Below, piece by piece: positions 49,048 to 58,382 of a stretch of DNA of 64,000 nt. The position numbers and the translations under genes were made by a program. Each line of letters starts with the position of its first letter. Within the stretch, counting starts at the first letter, position 1. The notes beneath the pieces are model-generated. The model was given only the letters and a program-made list of their open reading frames with translations, had not been told where the DNA came from and ran no database searches. This DNA is from DASUXA01 sp036378155. GTDB lineage: Bacteria > Actinomycetota > Actinomycetes > Mycobacteriales > Micromonosporaceae. The DNA lies in NCBI GenBank assembly GCA_036378155.1, contig DASUXA010000032.1:122949-186948 (forward strand). Direction: 5' to 3'.

Positions 49048-52000
49048 TCACCGCCTGCGTCGCCGTGCCGCCGCCGCTTCCAGCCCGGACCTGCGCAGTT
49101 GCGCCTGTACCTGGCTGCCGCGACCGGAGCCGGCAGAGCTGCCGGTACCGCCGTCAATGACCTTCGCCAGCGCCGCGACCGTCGGCGCCTCGTACAAGAT
49201 GTGCGGCGGCAGTTCCGCGTCCGGGAACGTGCGCCGCAGCGCGGCGACGATGGTGACGCCGAGCAGCGAGTTGCCGCCCAGCTCGAAGAAGTTGTCGACC
49301 GCGCCGACCCGGTCGAGCTTGAGCGAGGCGCACCACACCGAGGCGATCGCCTCCTCGGTCGGGCTCGACGGCTCCTGGTACGGGGTGACCAGCTCCGGTC
49401 GGGGGTGCCGGTTGCCGTCCGCGCCGACCACCTCTTCCGAGGTGACCGTCTCCACCGTGAACCGGGTGCTGAACCGCACCACGGTCGGCAGGTCCTGGGT
49501 GGACACCACCACCCGCGACTCGCCCGAGGCGAGCGCCCGGAGCAGGCTGCGCCAGCCCTCCTCGAACGTGATGCCGAACCGCGCCCGGTGGTTGCGGAAG
49601 AACGTCTGCAGCGCCTCGTCGTACCCGGAGAGCCCGTCGGACCAGGCGTTCCAGGTCCACTCGCCCCAGTCCACCGCGAGCACCCGGCGTCCGGTACCGC
49701 TGAGCCGGTCGGCGAAGCCGTCCAGGAAGGCGTTCGCCGCGCAGTAGTCCACCTGACCCGGTCCGCCGCCGGTCGCCGAGGTGATCGACGAGAACAGCAC
49801 CAGGAAGTCCAGCGGAATCTCGTCCGGCTCGCCGATCCGCAGCGCGGTGGCGATCGCGCGGGTACCGGCGACCTTCGGCGCGAGTACCCGGTCGCCGTCG
49901 CCCGCCCGCTTGAACTGCATCAGTCCGGTACCGGGCACGCCCGCGGCGTGCAGGATCCCGTGCAGCCCGCCGAACCGGGCGGTGGCGACCTCGATCGCCC
50001 GTCGTACGTCCGCCGGGTCGGCGACGTCGCCGGTGACGATCTCGACCTCGGCGCCCAGCTCGAGGAGGTCCAGCACGCGCCGGACCCGGTCTCGGGTCTG
50101 GTCGTCGGCACCGTCGCCGCTGCCGGCGACCGCGTTGGCACCGTCGCCGCTGCCGGCGAGGATGGACGCCCACGAGTCGCGCGGCGGCAGTCCCCGCCGA
50201 CCGAACAGCACCAGCTTGGCGCGGCACTCGCGAGCCAGGTGCTCGGCCATCGCCAGACCGATGCCGCCCAGCCCACCGGTGATCAGGTACACGCCGCCCT
50301 CGCGGAGCACCGTGCGCGCCTCGTCCAGGGGAGCCGGGGTGATCGGCTCGTACCCGCACACCCATCGGCGCGAGCGACGGATCGCCACAGCCGGGTCGGT
50401 ACGGGGTCGGCACAGTTCGGCGACCACGTCCGCGGCGGAAGTGTCCGGTTCGACGTCGACGAGCCGGGTGGTGACCGTCGGGTACTCCAGCGGAATGACC
50501 AGCGACGGACCGACCACGGTCGCCGCACCCGGTCGCGCCTCGCCACCGAGTACCTGCTGGCTGCCGGTCGCCACGATGTCCAGCGCCCAGCCGCCCATCC
50601 CGAACTCGCCCGCCGCCTGAGCCAGCGCGACCAGGGTGTGCAGGCCCAGCGACACGGTCGTGTCGACGTCGGCGTCGGCGGACGACTCGTCCAGCGTCCA
50701 CAGGTGTACCACCCGGTCCAGGGCGAGCCCCGCGCCGCGCAGGGCCCGGACCAGGCTCAGCGCGTCCTCGGTACGCCCCGGTCGGACCGTGTACCCGTCG
50801 TCGACGGTGCCGAACGCGTCGCCGGGGCGGACCACGGTGACCGTCGCGCCGGTCGGCTCCGCGACCCGGCGGATCTCGGCGAGCACCCGGTCGGCGGCAC
50901 CGTCCCGGCTGTACACCAGCCAGGACGTCGGCTGCTTCGGGTCGGCGGCGGGCAGCGCGGTGCGCCGCCACACCGGCAGGTACAGCCACCGCTCCTCGGG
51001 TTGCCGCGGCACCCGGCTGATGTCCTCCAAACCGATCGCCTCGGTCGGTACCGCGTCCAGTTCGGTGCCGCCCCGCGGCGCGGGTCGCGCGTCGACCCAG
51101 TACCGCTGCCGCTGGAACGGGTAGGTGGGCAGCGGAATCCGACCCGGCGCGCCGGTCGGCTGGGCGACGCCGGGCTCGCGGTGCCGCCCGTGGTACGCGT
51201 CCCAGTCGACGTCGCACCCGGCGAGCCAGAGCCGCGCCAGGCAGTCGGTCAGGACCGCGTCGGCGGGCTTCGGGTCGCCGGCACCCGGCAACGTCGCCGT
51301 GATCAGCGGCCAGCGCTCGGGCGGGCAGCCGGCGGCGCGGGTCAGCGCGCCGAGCGACTGACCGGGACCGATCTCCACGATCGCCAGCGCCGGGTCGGCG
51401 AGCAGTTCCGCCACGCCGGACGCGAACCGGACGGTCCCGCACATGTGCCGCGCCCAGTACCCCGGGTCGCAGACCAGGTCCGCGTCGGCGACGCCGCCGG
51501 TCACGTTGGAGATGTACCGCATCGCCGGCGGGTTGAGCCGCACGTTCGTCCGGACCCACTCGGTCAGCTCGTCGCACAGCGGCGCCAGCATCCGGGAGTG
51601 GAACGCGTGCGTGGTGGACAGCGTCCGGCACGGGATCTCCGCCCGCAGCAGGTCGGCTGCCAGGCGGTCCACGGCGTCGGTGGGACCCGCGACGACCACC
51701 GTGTCCGGACCGTTCACCGCCGCGATGTCCAGCCCGCGCTGGTCGAGGCGGAACCGGCGGCGCAGCTCGTCGGCGGACAGCGGTACCGCCGCCATGGCTC
51801 CGCGCTCCACTTTGGCGATCAGCTTCGCCCGGTGCGCGACCAGCGCGATCGCGTCCGGCAGGCTGAGCACGCCCGCCAGGCACGCCGCCACGTACTCGCC
51901 GAGGCTGTAGCCGAGCATCGCGGACGGTCGCACCCCCCACGCGACGAGGGTCTGCGCCAGGGCGTAGTCCACCGCGAACATCACCGGCTGGACGATCTCG

Positions 52001-55000
52001 GTGCGCTCCAGCACCGCCGCGCGTTCGTCGGTACCGCCGCCCCGACCGAGCAGCGCCGCGAGGCTCGCGCCGCCGCCCCGCTCGCCGGTGAGCAGGTCGG
52101 CGAGGTCGGCGTCCAGGTCGCCGAGCAGCGCGAGGCACTCGTCCAACGCGGCGCGGAACACCGGCTCCCGGCGGTACAGTTCGCCGACCATGCCCGGGTA
52201 CTGCTCGCCGACGCCGGCGAACAGGAACGCGACGGGACGTCCACGGGTGGCGTCCACCCGTCCGGCGAGCCCGCCGGGCGTACCGTCGCCGGTCAGTACC
52301 GCCGCCGCCTGTTCGACGGAGTCGACCACCGCCGCCTTGCGGTGCTCGAATGTCTTGCGTCCGACCTGGAGGGTGTACGCCACGTCGGTCAGCCGCAGGT
52401 CATCGTTCGCGCTCAGGTGCTCGCCCAGTCGCCGGCACGCCTCGTCGACCGCGGCGGCGGTCCGGGCGGACACCGGCAGCACGTGGTACCGCCGGGACGT
52501 CGCCGGGTCGACCGTGGGCGCCGCCGGCAGCGCCGGCGGCTCCTCGACCACCACGTGGACGTTGGTGCCGCCCATGCCGAGCGAGTTCAGACCGGCGACC
52601 CGCGGTCGCCCGTCCCGCGCGCGGAACGGCGACAGTTCGGCGTTCACGTAGAACGGGCTGTTCTCGAAGTCGATCTCCGGGTTCGGGCTGGTGTAGTGCA
52701 GGGTCGGCGGTATCACCCGTTCGCGCAGCGCCAGCGAGGTCTTGATCAGACCGGCGACGCCGGCTGCCCGGTCCAGGTGCCCGATGTTCGTCTTCACCGA
52801 GCCGATCGGGCAGTACCCGCGTTCCCGGGTCGCGCCGAACGCCCTGGTCAGCGCCGCTACCTCGATCGGGTCGCCGAGTTCGGTGGCGGTACCGTGCGCC
52901 TCGATGTACCCGATGTCCTCGGCGGTGACGCCGGCGTCCGCCATCGCGTCGGAGATGACGCGGGACTGACCGACGACGCTCGGCGCGGTGTACCCGACCT
53001 TCAGTCCGCCGTCGTTGTTCATCGCCGAGCCCCGGATGACCGCCCAGATGTGGTCCCGGTCGCGGATCGCGTCGGACAGTCGCTTGAGCACGACCACGGT
53101 CGCGCCGTCGCCGAACATGCTGCCCTTGGCGTTGGCGTCGAAGGTACGCACGTGCCCGTCGGGCGACTCCTGTCCGCCCGGCCCGTACAGGTGACCGACC
53201 CGGTCCGGTACCCGGATCGACACGCCGCCGGCGAGCGCCATCTCGCAGTCCCCGGCACGCAGCGCCTGTACCGCCAGGTGCACGGCGACCAGCGAGGTCG
53301 AGCAGAACGTCTGCACCGCCACGCTCGGGCCGTACAGGTCGAACAGGTACGACACGGTCGTGGTCAGCGCGTCCTTGTCGTTGCCCATGATGATCTCGTA
53401 CGTGCTGACGTCGCCGCCGACGTTGAGCTGCTCGGCTCGACCCAGCAGGTACGTGCTGATGTTGCTGCCGCCGAACACGCCGACCCTGCCCCGGTGCTCC
53501 GGCACGCAGTACCCGGACTGCTCCAGCGCCTCCCAGCAGACCTCGAGGAACAGCCGCTGCTGCGGGTCGGTGAGCGCCGCCATGCGCGGGCTGATGCCGA
53601 AGAACCCGGCGTCGAATCCGGCGATGTCGTCGAGGACCGGTCGCGCCGGCACGTACGACGGGTTGTCGATCAGCTCCGGGTCGACGCCGGAGGCGATCAG
53701 TTCCTCCTTCGAGAAGAAGCTGATCGATTCGACGCCGTCGCACAGGTTGCGCCAGAACGTCGCCACGTCGCCCGCGCCGGGGAACCGCCCCGCCATGCCG
53801 ACGATCGCGATGCGCCGGTCGAGGCCCGCGTCGTCCGAGGCGGACAGCACGGTTCCGGTGACGGCGGTCGGCTGCGGCTCGCGTACCGCGACCGCACGGC
53901 TCGCCGATGCCGGGGCGGGCTGACCCGCCGACGCCGGCTGATCCGTGGGCGCGGTCGTACCGCTCGCCGCGCCCTGCTGGTCGAGGGTGGCGCCCAGGGC
54001 GTGCACGGTGGGTGCCTCGAACAGCGTCACCGTGGGTACCGCGATGCCGAACCGCTTCTTGACCAGGGTCAGCATCTGCAACGCCAGCAGCGAGTTGCCG
54101 CCGAGGTCGAAGAAGTTGTCCCGAGTACCGACCGGCTCCACGCCGAGCACGTCGGACCACAGGTCGGCGAGCACGCGCTCGGTGCCGGTCAGCGGCGGCG
54201 CGTACGGCTGGACCAGCTCCGGACGGGGGTACCGGTCGCCGGACGCGGTCGCCGGTTCGGCGGTCGTCGCCGCCCTGGGCAGCCGGTCGTCCAGACCGCC
54301 GGCGGCGACCACGACATTGGGCTGTCCGCCCGCGACCACCCGGTCGAACGCGGCGAGCGCCTCCTCGTCGGTCATCGAGTGGGCGACCATGCTCGCGCCG
54401 AACCGGTTGTCCAACCGCTCGACGGTGCACGCCCAGGTGTCCCAGCTCGCCGAGATCCACCGGGTCGCCGAGGTGCCGGCGGTGTGCCCGGCGAGCGCGG
54501 TCAGCGCGGCGTTCGCCGCCGCGTAGCTGCCGAACGCGATGCCGCCGAGCAGGGCGGACGTCGAGGAGAACACGACGCACCACTGCGGCGCGCGATCGGC
54601 GGGCAGGTCGGCGAGCACGTCGGCGAGCACCCGCGCACCGCCGACCTTGGCGCGGAAGTGCCGCGCCACCGCGTCGTCGTCCAGGTCGCGCAGCGGGACG
54701 AAGGTACCGGGGTCGGTCTCGGCGGCGGCGTGGACGACGCCGTCGATCCGGTACCGCTCGAACAGGTCCCGCATCGCCGCCACGTCGGTCACGTCGACGC
54801 ACGGGGTGTGTACCCGCGCGCCCAGGTCGCGCAGCCGGGCGACCGCGATCGCGCGCGGGTCGTCGGCGTCGTCCGGTACGCCGGAGCGGCTGGTCAGCAC
54901 CACCTCGGAGGCGCCCTGCCGGATCAGGTGCCCGGCGAGGGTCAGCCCGACCCCGCCGAGACCGCCGGTCACCAGGTACGTCCCGCCGGGGCGGACCACG

Positions 55001-58000
55001 GTCGCGCCCGCCTCGGGGGCTCGCGCCGGGGCGTACCCGGCGACGAACCGCTGACCGCCCCGGTGCGCGACCAGCGTCTCGTCGACAGGCTGGCGCAACT
55101 CGAGCAGCAGCGCGTCGGCTGAGGTGTCCGCGCAGTACTCCGGGTCCAGGTCGACCGCGCGGCAGTCGAAGCCGACGTACTCCTGGTTCGCGACGACCGG
55201 CAGGATCGCGGCGGCGGCTTGCGCCGGTACCGCGGTCTCCCGGTCGGCGACCGCCTGCCCGCCCCGCGTCACCAGGACGAACCGACCGGCGTTGCCGGCG
55301 TCGCCCCACCGGGCGAGCACGCGGGACGCGGGCGGTACCGCCGACTCGTCGCCGGTCCCGTCGAGCGACCGCAGGTACACCACCGTCGTCGGGTCGGACC
55401 CGGCCAGCTCCGCCGGGGCGATGTCGTCGTCGGGGCGGACCGCGACGACCTCGACGCCGCTGCCGCGCAGCCGCTGTACCAGGGCGTCTGCGACGCCGCC
55501 CGCGTCGCTGTACACCACGCACCGGGCGGGCAGCGCCGCCGTTTCGGCGCGGTCCACCGGACGCCACCGCTGGGTCATCAGCCGTACGTGGTCCTCCACC
55601 GGCTCGGTGAGGTCCGCGACGGGTTCGGCGGCGACGACGCGCGCCTTCGCGGGCGGGTCGATCCAGTACCGCTCGCGCTGGAACTGGTACGTCGGCAGGC
55701 TCACCCGCCCGACCGCCCGGTCCTGCTGGTACCCGGCCCAGTCGACGGCGACCCCGGCGAGCCACAGCCGACCCACCGCCTCGGCGAGCACGGCGCTCGC
55801 GGTGCGCGGATCGCTCGCGGCGGGCAACGTCGGTACCACCAGCGGCCAGCGCTCGGGCGGGCAGTCGCGGTGACCGCGCACCATCGCGCCCAGCGACTGC
55901 CCCGGTCCGATCTCCAGCAGCGCCAGGTCGCCCTGGGCGAGCAGGGTGGACAGCGCCTCGTCGAACCGCACCGTGCCGCACATGTGCTCAGCCCAGTACG
56001 CCGGGTCGGTCGCCTGCGCGGCGGTGATCAGCTCGCCGGTCACGTTCGACACGTACGGGATCGCGGGCGCGTTGAGCTGGATGTTCGCGGCGACCCAGGC
56101 GGTGAGTTCGGCGCGGACCGGCTCGAGCATCCGGGAGTGGAACGCGTGCGTGGTGGACAGTCCCCGGCACGGCACCGCGTCGGCTTCGAGCGCGGTACGC
56201 AGCGCCTCGACCGCGCTCGGCGGACCGGACACCACGGTCAGTTGCGGACCGTTGACCGCCGCGACGTCGAGGTCGCCGATACCGGCGCGCTCGATGCGGG
56301 CGCGCACCTCGTCGACGCCCAGCGGTACCGCCGCCATGGCGCCCGCCGGCAGCGCGTGGATCAGCCGCGCCCGGTGCGCGACCAGGGCAAGCGCGGACGG
56401 CAGGGACAGCACGCCGGACAGGCAGGCGGCGACGTACTCGCCGAGGCTGTACCCGACGATCACGGACGGCTCGATGCCCCACGACCCGACGAGCCGGGCG
56501 AGGGCGTACTCGACCGCGAACAGCGCCGGCTGCAGCCGGTCGGTCGCGTCGCCGCGACTGCCCGCCGGGTCGCCGCCACGACCGCCCGCCGGGTCGCCGC
56601 CACGACCGAGCAGCGCGCTCAGGTCGCCGGTACCGGCGGTCGACCGGGGGCGCAGCATGTCCTCCAGCGGGTCGATGCCCATCCGGTCGACCAGGATCGC
56701 CCGGCACTCGTCGAGCGCCTCCCGGAACACCGGTTCCGACTCGTACAGGTCGGCTGCCATGCCCGGGTACTGCTCGCCGGTACCGGCGACCAGGAAGCCG
56801 ACCTTCCGCTCGGTGGTGCTGTCCACCCGCGACAGCACCGTGTTCCCGGCGAGCGCGGCGGCTGCCTCGGCGGTACCGGTCGCCACCACCGCACGGCGGT
56901 GCTCGAACACCCGGCGTCCGGTCTGCAGGGTGTACGCGACGTCGGCGAGGCGGTCGGTCGTGTCGTCCAGGTGCTCGGCGAGGCGACCGGTCATCGCGTC
57001 CGCCGCGGCGGCGGTACGAGCCGACCAGATCAGCAGCTCCGGGCGGGGGCGGGCAGCGGGGCGGGACGGCAGCGGAGCTTCCTCGATCACCACGTGCGCG
57101 TTGGTGCCGCCGATACCGAAGGCGCTGACGCCGGCTCGGCGCGGGCGTTCGCCGCGCGGCCACGGGTGGTTCTCGGTGACCACGCGCAGCCGCGCCTCAC
57201 CGGCGGCGAGCTGCGGGTTGGGGTCGACAAAGTTCCGGGTCGGCGGGATCTCGCCGTGGTGCAGCGCGAGCGCCGCCTTGATCAGACCGGTCACCCCGGC
57301 GGCCCGGTCCAGGTGCCCGACGTTCGTCTTGATCGAGCCGATCAGGCACGAGCGACCACGGAACACCTGCTGCAACGCGGCGAGTTCGGCGGCGTCGCCC
57401 AGGGCGGTACCGGTGCCGTGCGCCTCGATGTAGTCGATGTCGGCGGGAGTCAAACCGGCGGCGGCGAGCGCCTCGGCGATCACCGTCGCCTGACCCTGTA
57501 CCCCCGGGGCGGTGAACCCGACCTTGCGACCGGCGTCGTTGTTCACCGCCCAGCCGCGGATCACCGCGTAGATCCGGTCGCCGTCGGCGAGCGCGTCCTC
57601 CAGCCGGCGCAGCGCCACGACCGCGACCCCGCTGCCCAGCACGGCGCCCTTGCCGGCGGCGTCGAACGCCCGGCACTCGCCGTCCGGCGGCGCGATGCCG
57701 CCCTGCTGGTACAGGTAGCCGACCCGGTGCGGCACGCCCAGGTTGACCCCGCCGGCGAGCGCCAGGTCGCATTCGAGGTTCGCCAGGCTGGTCGCGGCGG
57801 CGCACACCGCGACCAGCGAGGTCGAGCAGTAGCTCTGCACCGCGTACGCGGGTCCGGACAGCCCGAGCGTGTGCGCGACCCGGGTGGTCAGCGAGTCCTT
57901 GTCGTTGGCGAGTCCGACCGCCATTTCGCCGACCGCCGCGTCGACCCCGGCGGGCAGCAGATTGTTGATCAGGTACTGGCTGAGCCCGGACCCGGCGAAC

Positions 58001-58374
58001 ACGCCGACGGTGCCGTCGAAGCGGGTCGGGTCGCAGCCGGCGTCTTCCAGCGCGTGCCAGCTGTGTTCCAGGAACAGCCGGTGCTGCGGGTCGAGGATCT
58101 GCGCCTCCTTCGGGTTGAACCCGAAGAACCCGGCGTCGAACAGGTCGATGCCGTCGATCACCGCGCCGGCTTTGACGTAGCTCGGGTCGCCGAGGCGTTC
58201 CTCGGGTACCCCGGCGGCGCGCAGTTCCTCGTCGGTGAACCGGGTGATGCCGGACCGTCCGGCTCGGATGTTCTCCCACAACTGGGCGACGTCGCCGGCG
58301 CCGGGGAACCGGCCCGACATGCCGACCAGGGCGATGTCCGTGGTGGACACGTCGGTGGGCTGGTGGTCAGTCAT
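49048..58374 (-). CDS. Bimodular type I polyketide synthase (KS-AT-KR-ACP)2
   Basis: 3108 residues from ATG 58374 (GTGAGG before it). GTG 58386 overlapping the previous stop is an alternative. Module 1: KS (Cys in VQSYCSTSLVA), AT with GYSLGEYVAACLSG (about residue 643) and HAFHSRMLEP (malonyl type), KR VTGGLGGVGL (about 1133) with SYAAANAAL, ACP FFDLGGNSLLALQ (about 1421). Module 2: KS (VQTFCSTSLVA, starts about 1518), AT GYSLGEYVAACLAG (about 2156) with HAFHSRML, KR YLITGGLGGIGL (about 2695) with DYCAANAFLDG, ACP FFELGGNSLLGV (about 3031). No DH, ER or TE. It ends in an Arg-rich tail. Products: two successive beta-hydroxy extensions. Chain release must be by another enzyme. Confidence 0.95.
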   Translation of the reverse strand: MTDHQPTDVSTTDIALVGMSGRFPGAGDVAQLWENIRAGRSGITRFTDEELRAAGVPEERLGDPSYVKAGAVIDGIDLFDAGFFGFNPKEAQILDPQHRLFLEHSWHALEDAGCDPTRFDGTVGVFAGSGLSQYLINNLLPAGVDAAVGEMAVGLANDKDSLTTRVAHTLGLSGPAYAVQSYCSTSLVAVCAAATSLANLECDLALAGGVNLGVPHRVGYLYQQGGIAPPDGECRAFDAAGKGAVLGSGVAVVALRRLEDALADGDRIYAVIRGWAVNNDAGRKVGFTAPGVQGQATVIAEALAAAGLTPADIDYIEAHGTGTALGDAAELAALQQVFRGRSCLIGSIKTNVGHLDRAAGVTGLIKAALALHHGEIPPTRNFVDPNPQLAAGEARLRVVTENHPWPRGERPRRAGVSAFGIGGTNAHVVIEEAPLPSRPAARPRPELLIWSARTAAAADAMTGRLAEHLDDTTDRLADVAYTLQTGRRVFEHRRAVVATGTAEAAAALAGNTVLSRVDSTTERKVGFLVAGTGEQYPGMAADLYESEPVFREALDECRAILVDRMGIDPLEDMLRPRSTAGTGDLSALLGRGGDPAGGRGGDPAGSRGDATDRLQPALFAVEYALARLVGSWGIEPSVIVGYSLGEYVAACLSGVLSLPSALALVAHRARLIHALPAGAMAAVPLGVDEVRARIERAGIGDLDVAAVNGPQLTVVSGPPSAVEALRTALEADAVPCRGLSTTHAFHSRMLEPVRAELTAWVAANIQLNAPAIPYVSNVTGELITAAQATDPAYWAEHMCGTVRFDEALSTLLAQGDLALLEIGPGQSLGAMVRGHRDCPPERWPLVVPTLPAASDPRTASAVLAEAVGRLWLAGVAVDWAGYQQDRAVGRVSLPTYQFQRERYWIDPPAKARVVAAEPVADLTEPVEDHVRLMTQRWRPVDRAETAALPARCVVYSDAGGVADALVQRLRGSGVEVVAVRPDDDIAPAELAGSDPTTVVYLRSLDGTGDESAVPPASRVLARWGDAGNAGRFVLVTRGGQAVADRETAVPAQAAAAILPVVANQEYVGFDCRAVDLDPEYCADTSADALLLELRQPVDETLVAHRGGQRFVAGYAPARAPEAGATVVRPGGTYLVTGGLGGVGLTLAGHLIRQGASEVVLTSRSGVPDDADDPRAIAVARLRDLGARVHTPCVDVTDVAAMRDLFERYRIDGVVHAAAETDPGTFVPLRDLDDDAVARHFRAKVGGARVLADVLADLPADRAPQWCVVFSSTSALLGGIAFGSYAAANAALTALAGHTAGTSATRWISASWDTWACTVERLDNRFGASMVAHSMTDEEALAAFDRVVAGGQPNVVVAAGGLDDRLPRAATTAEPATASGDRYPRPELVQPYAPPLTGTERVLADLWSDVLGVEPVGTRDNFFDLGGNSLLALQMLTLVKKRFGIAVPTVTLFEAPTVHALGATLDQQGAASGTTAPTDQPASAGQPAPASASRAVAVREPQPTAVTGTVLSASDDAGLDRRIAIVGMAGRFPGAGDVATFWRNLCDGVESISFFSKEELIASGVDPELIDNPSYVPARPVLDDIAGFDAGFFGISPRMAALTDPQQRLFLEVCWEALEQSGYCVPEHRGRVGVFGGSNISTYLLGRAEQLNVGGDVSTYEIIMGNDKDALTTTVSYLFDLYGPSVAVQTFCSTSLVAVHLAVQALRAGDCEMALAGGVSIRVPDRVGHLYGPGGQESPDGHVRTFDANAKGSMFGDGATVVVLKRLSDAIRDRDHIWAVIRGSAMNNDGGLKVGYTAPSVVGQSRVISDAMADAGVTAEDIGYIEAHGTATELGDPIEVAALTRAFGATRERGYCPIGSVKTNIGHLDRAAGVAGLIKTSLALRERVIPPTLHYTSPNPEIDFENSPFYVNAELSPFRARDGRPRVAGLNSLGMGGTNVHVVVEEPPALPAAPTVDPATSRRYHVLPVSARTAAAVDEACRRLGEHLSANDDLRLTDVAYTLQVGRKTFEHRKAAVVDSVEQAAAVLTGDGTPGGLAGRVDATRGRPVAFLFAGVGEQYPGMVGELYRREPVFRAALDECLALLGDLDADLADLLTGERGGGASLAALLGRGGGTDERAAVLERTEIVQPVMFAVDYALAQTLVAWGVRPSAMLGYSLGEYVAACLAGVLSLPDAIALVAHRAKLIAKVERGAMAAVPLSADELRRRFRLDQRGLDIAAVNGPDTVVVAGPTDAVDRLAADLLRAEIPCRTLSTTHAFHSRMLAPLCDELTEWVRTNVRLNPPAMRYISNVTGGVADADLVCDPGYWARHMCGTVRFASGVAELLADPALAIVEIGPGQSLGALTRAAGCPPERWPLITATLPGAGDPKPADAVLTDCLARLWLAGCDVDWDAYHGRHREPGVAQPTGAPGRIPLPTYPFQRQRYWVDARPAPRGGTELDAVPTEAIGLEDISRVPRQPEERWLYLPVWRRTALPAADPKQPTSWLVYSRDGAADRVLAEIRRVAEPTGATVTVVRPGDAFGTVDDGYTVRPGRTEDALSLVRALRGAGLALDRVVHLWTLDESSADADVDTTVSLGLHTLVALAQAAGEFGMGGWALDIVATGSQQVLGGEARPGAATVVGPSLVIPLEYPTVTTRLVDVEPDTSAADVVAELCRPRTDPAVAIRRSRRWVCGYEPITPAPLDEARTVLREGGVYLITGGLGGIGLAMAEHLARECRAKLVLFGRRGLPPRDSWASILAGSGDGANAVAGSGDGADDQTRDRVRRVLDLLELGAEVEIVTGDVADPADVRRAIEVATARFGGLHGILHAAGVPGTGLMQFKRAGDGDRVLAPKVAGTRAIATALRIGEPDEIPLDFLVLFSSITSATGGGPGQVDYCAANAFLDGFADRLSGTGRRVLAVDWGEWTWNAWSDGLSGYDEALQTFFRNHRARFGITFEEGWRSLLRALASGESRVVVSTQDLPTVVRFSTRFTVETVTSEEVVGADGNRHPRPELVTPYQEPSSPTEEAIASVWCASLKLDRVGAVDNFFELGGNSLLGVTIVAALRRTFPDAELPPHILYEAPTVAALAKVIDGGTGSSAGSGRGSQVQAQLRRSGLEAAAARRRRR
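50107..50159. repeat. Two 23-bp repeats in a KR linker
   Basis: GGCACCGTCGCCGCTGCCGG... at 50107-50129 and 50137-50159, period 30 bp, encoding repeated GSGDGA units on the minus strand inside module 2 of the bimodular PKS. Confidence 0.85.
56560..56606. repeat. Two 23-bp repeats in the AT linker of PKS module 1
   Basis: GCCCGCCGGGTCGCCGCCAC... at 56560-56582 and 56584-56606, period 24 bp (eight codons), giving repeated RGGDPAG on the minus strand in a loop of the acyltransferase domain. Confidence 0.85.
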
Positions 58375-58382
58375 GTCAGTCC

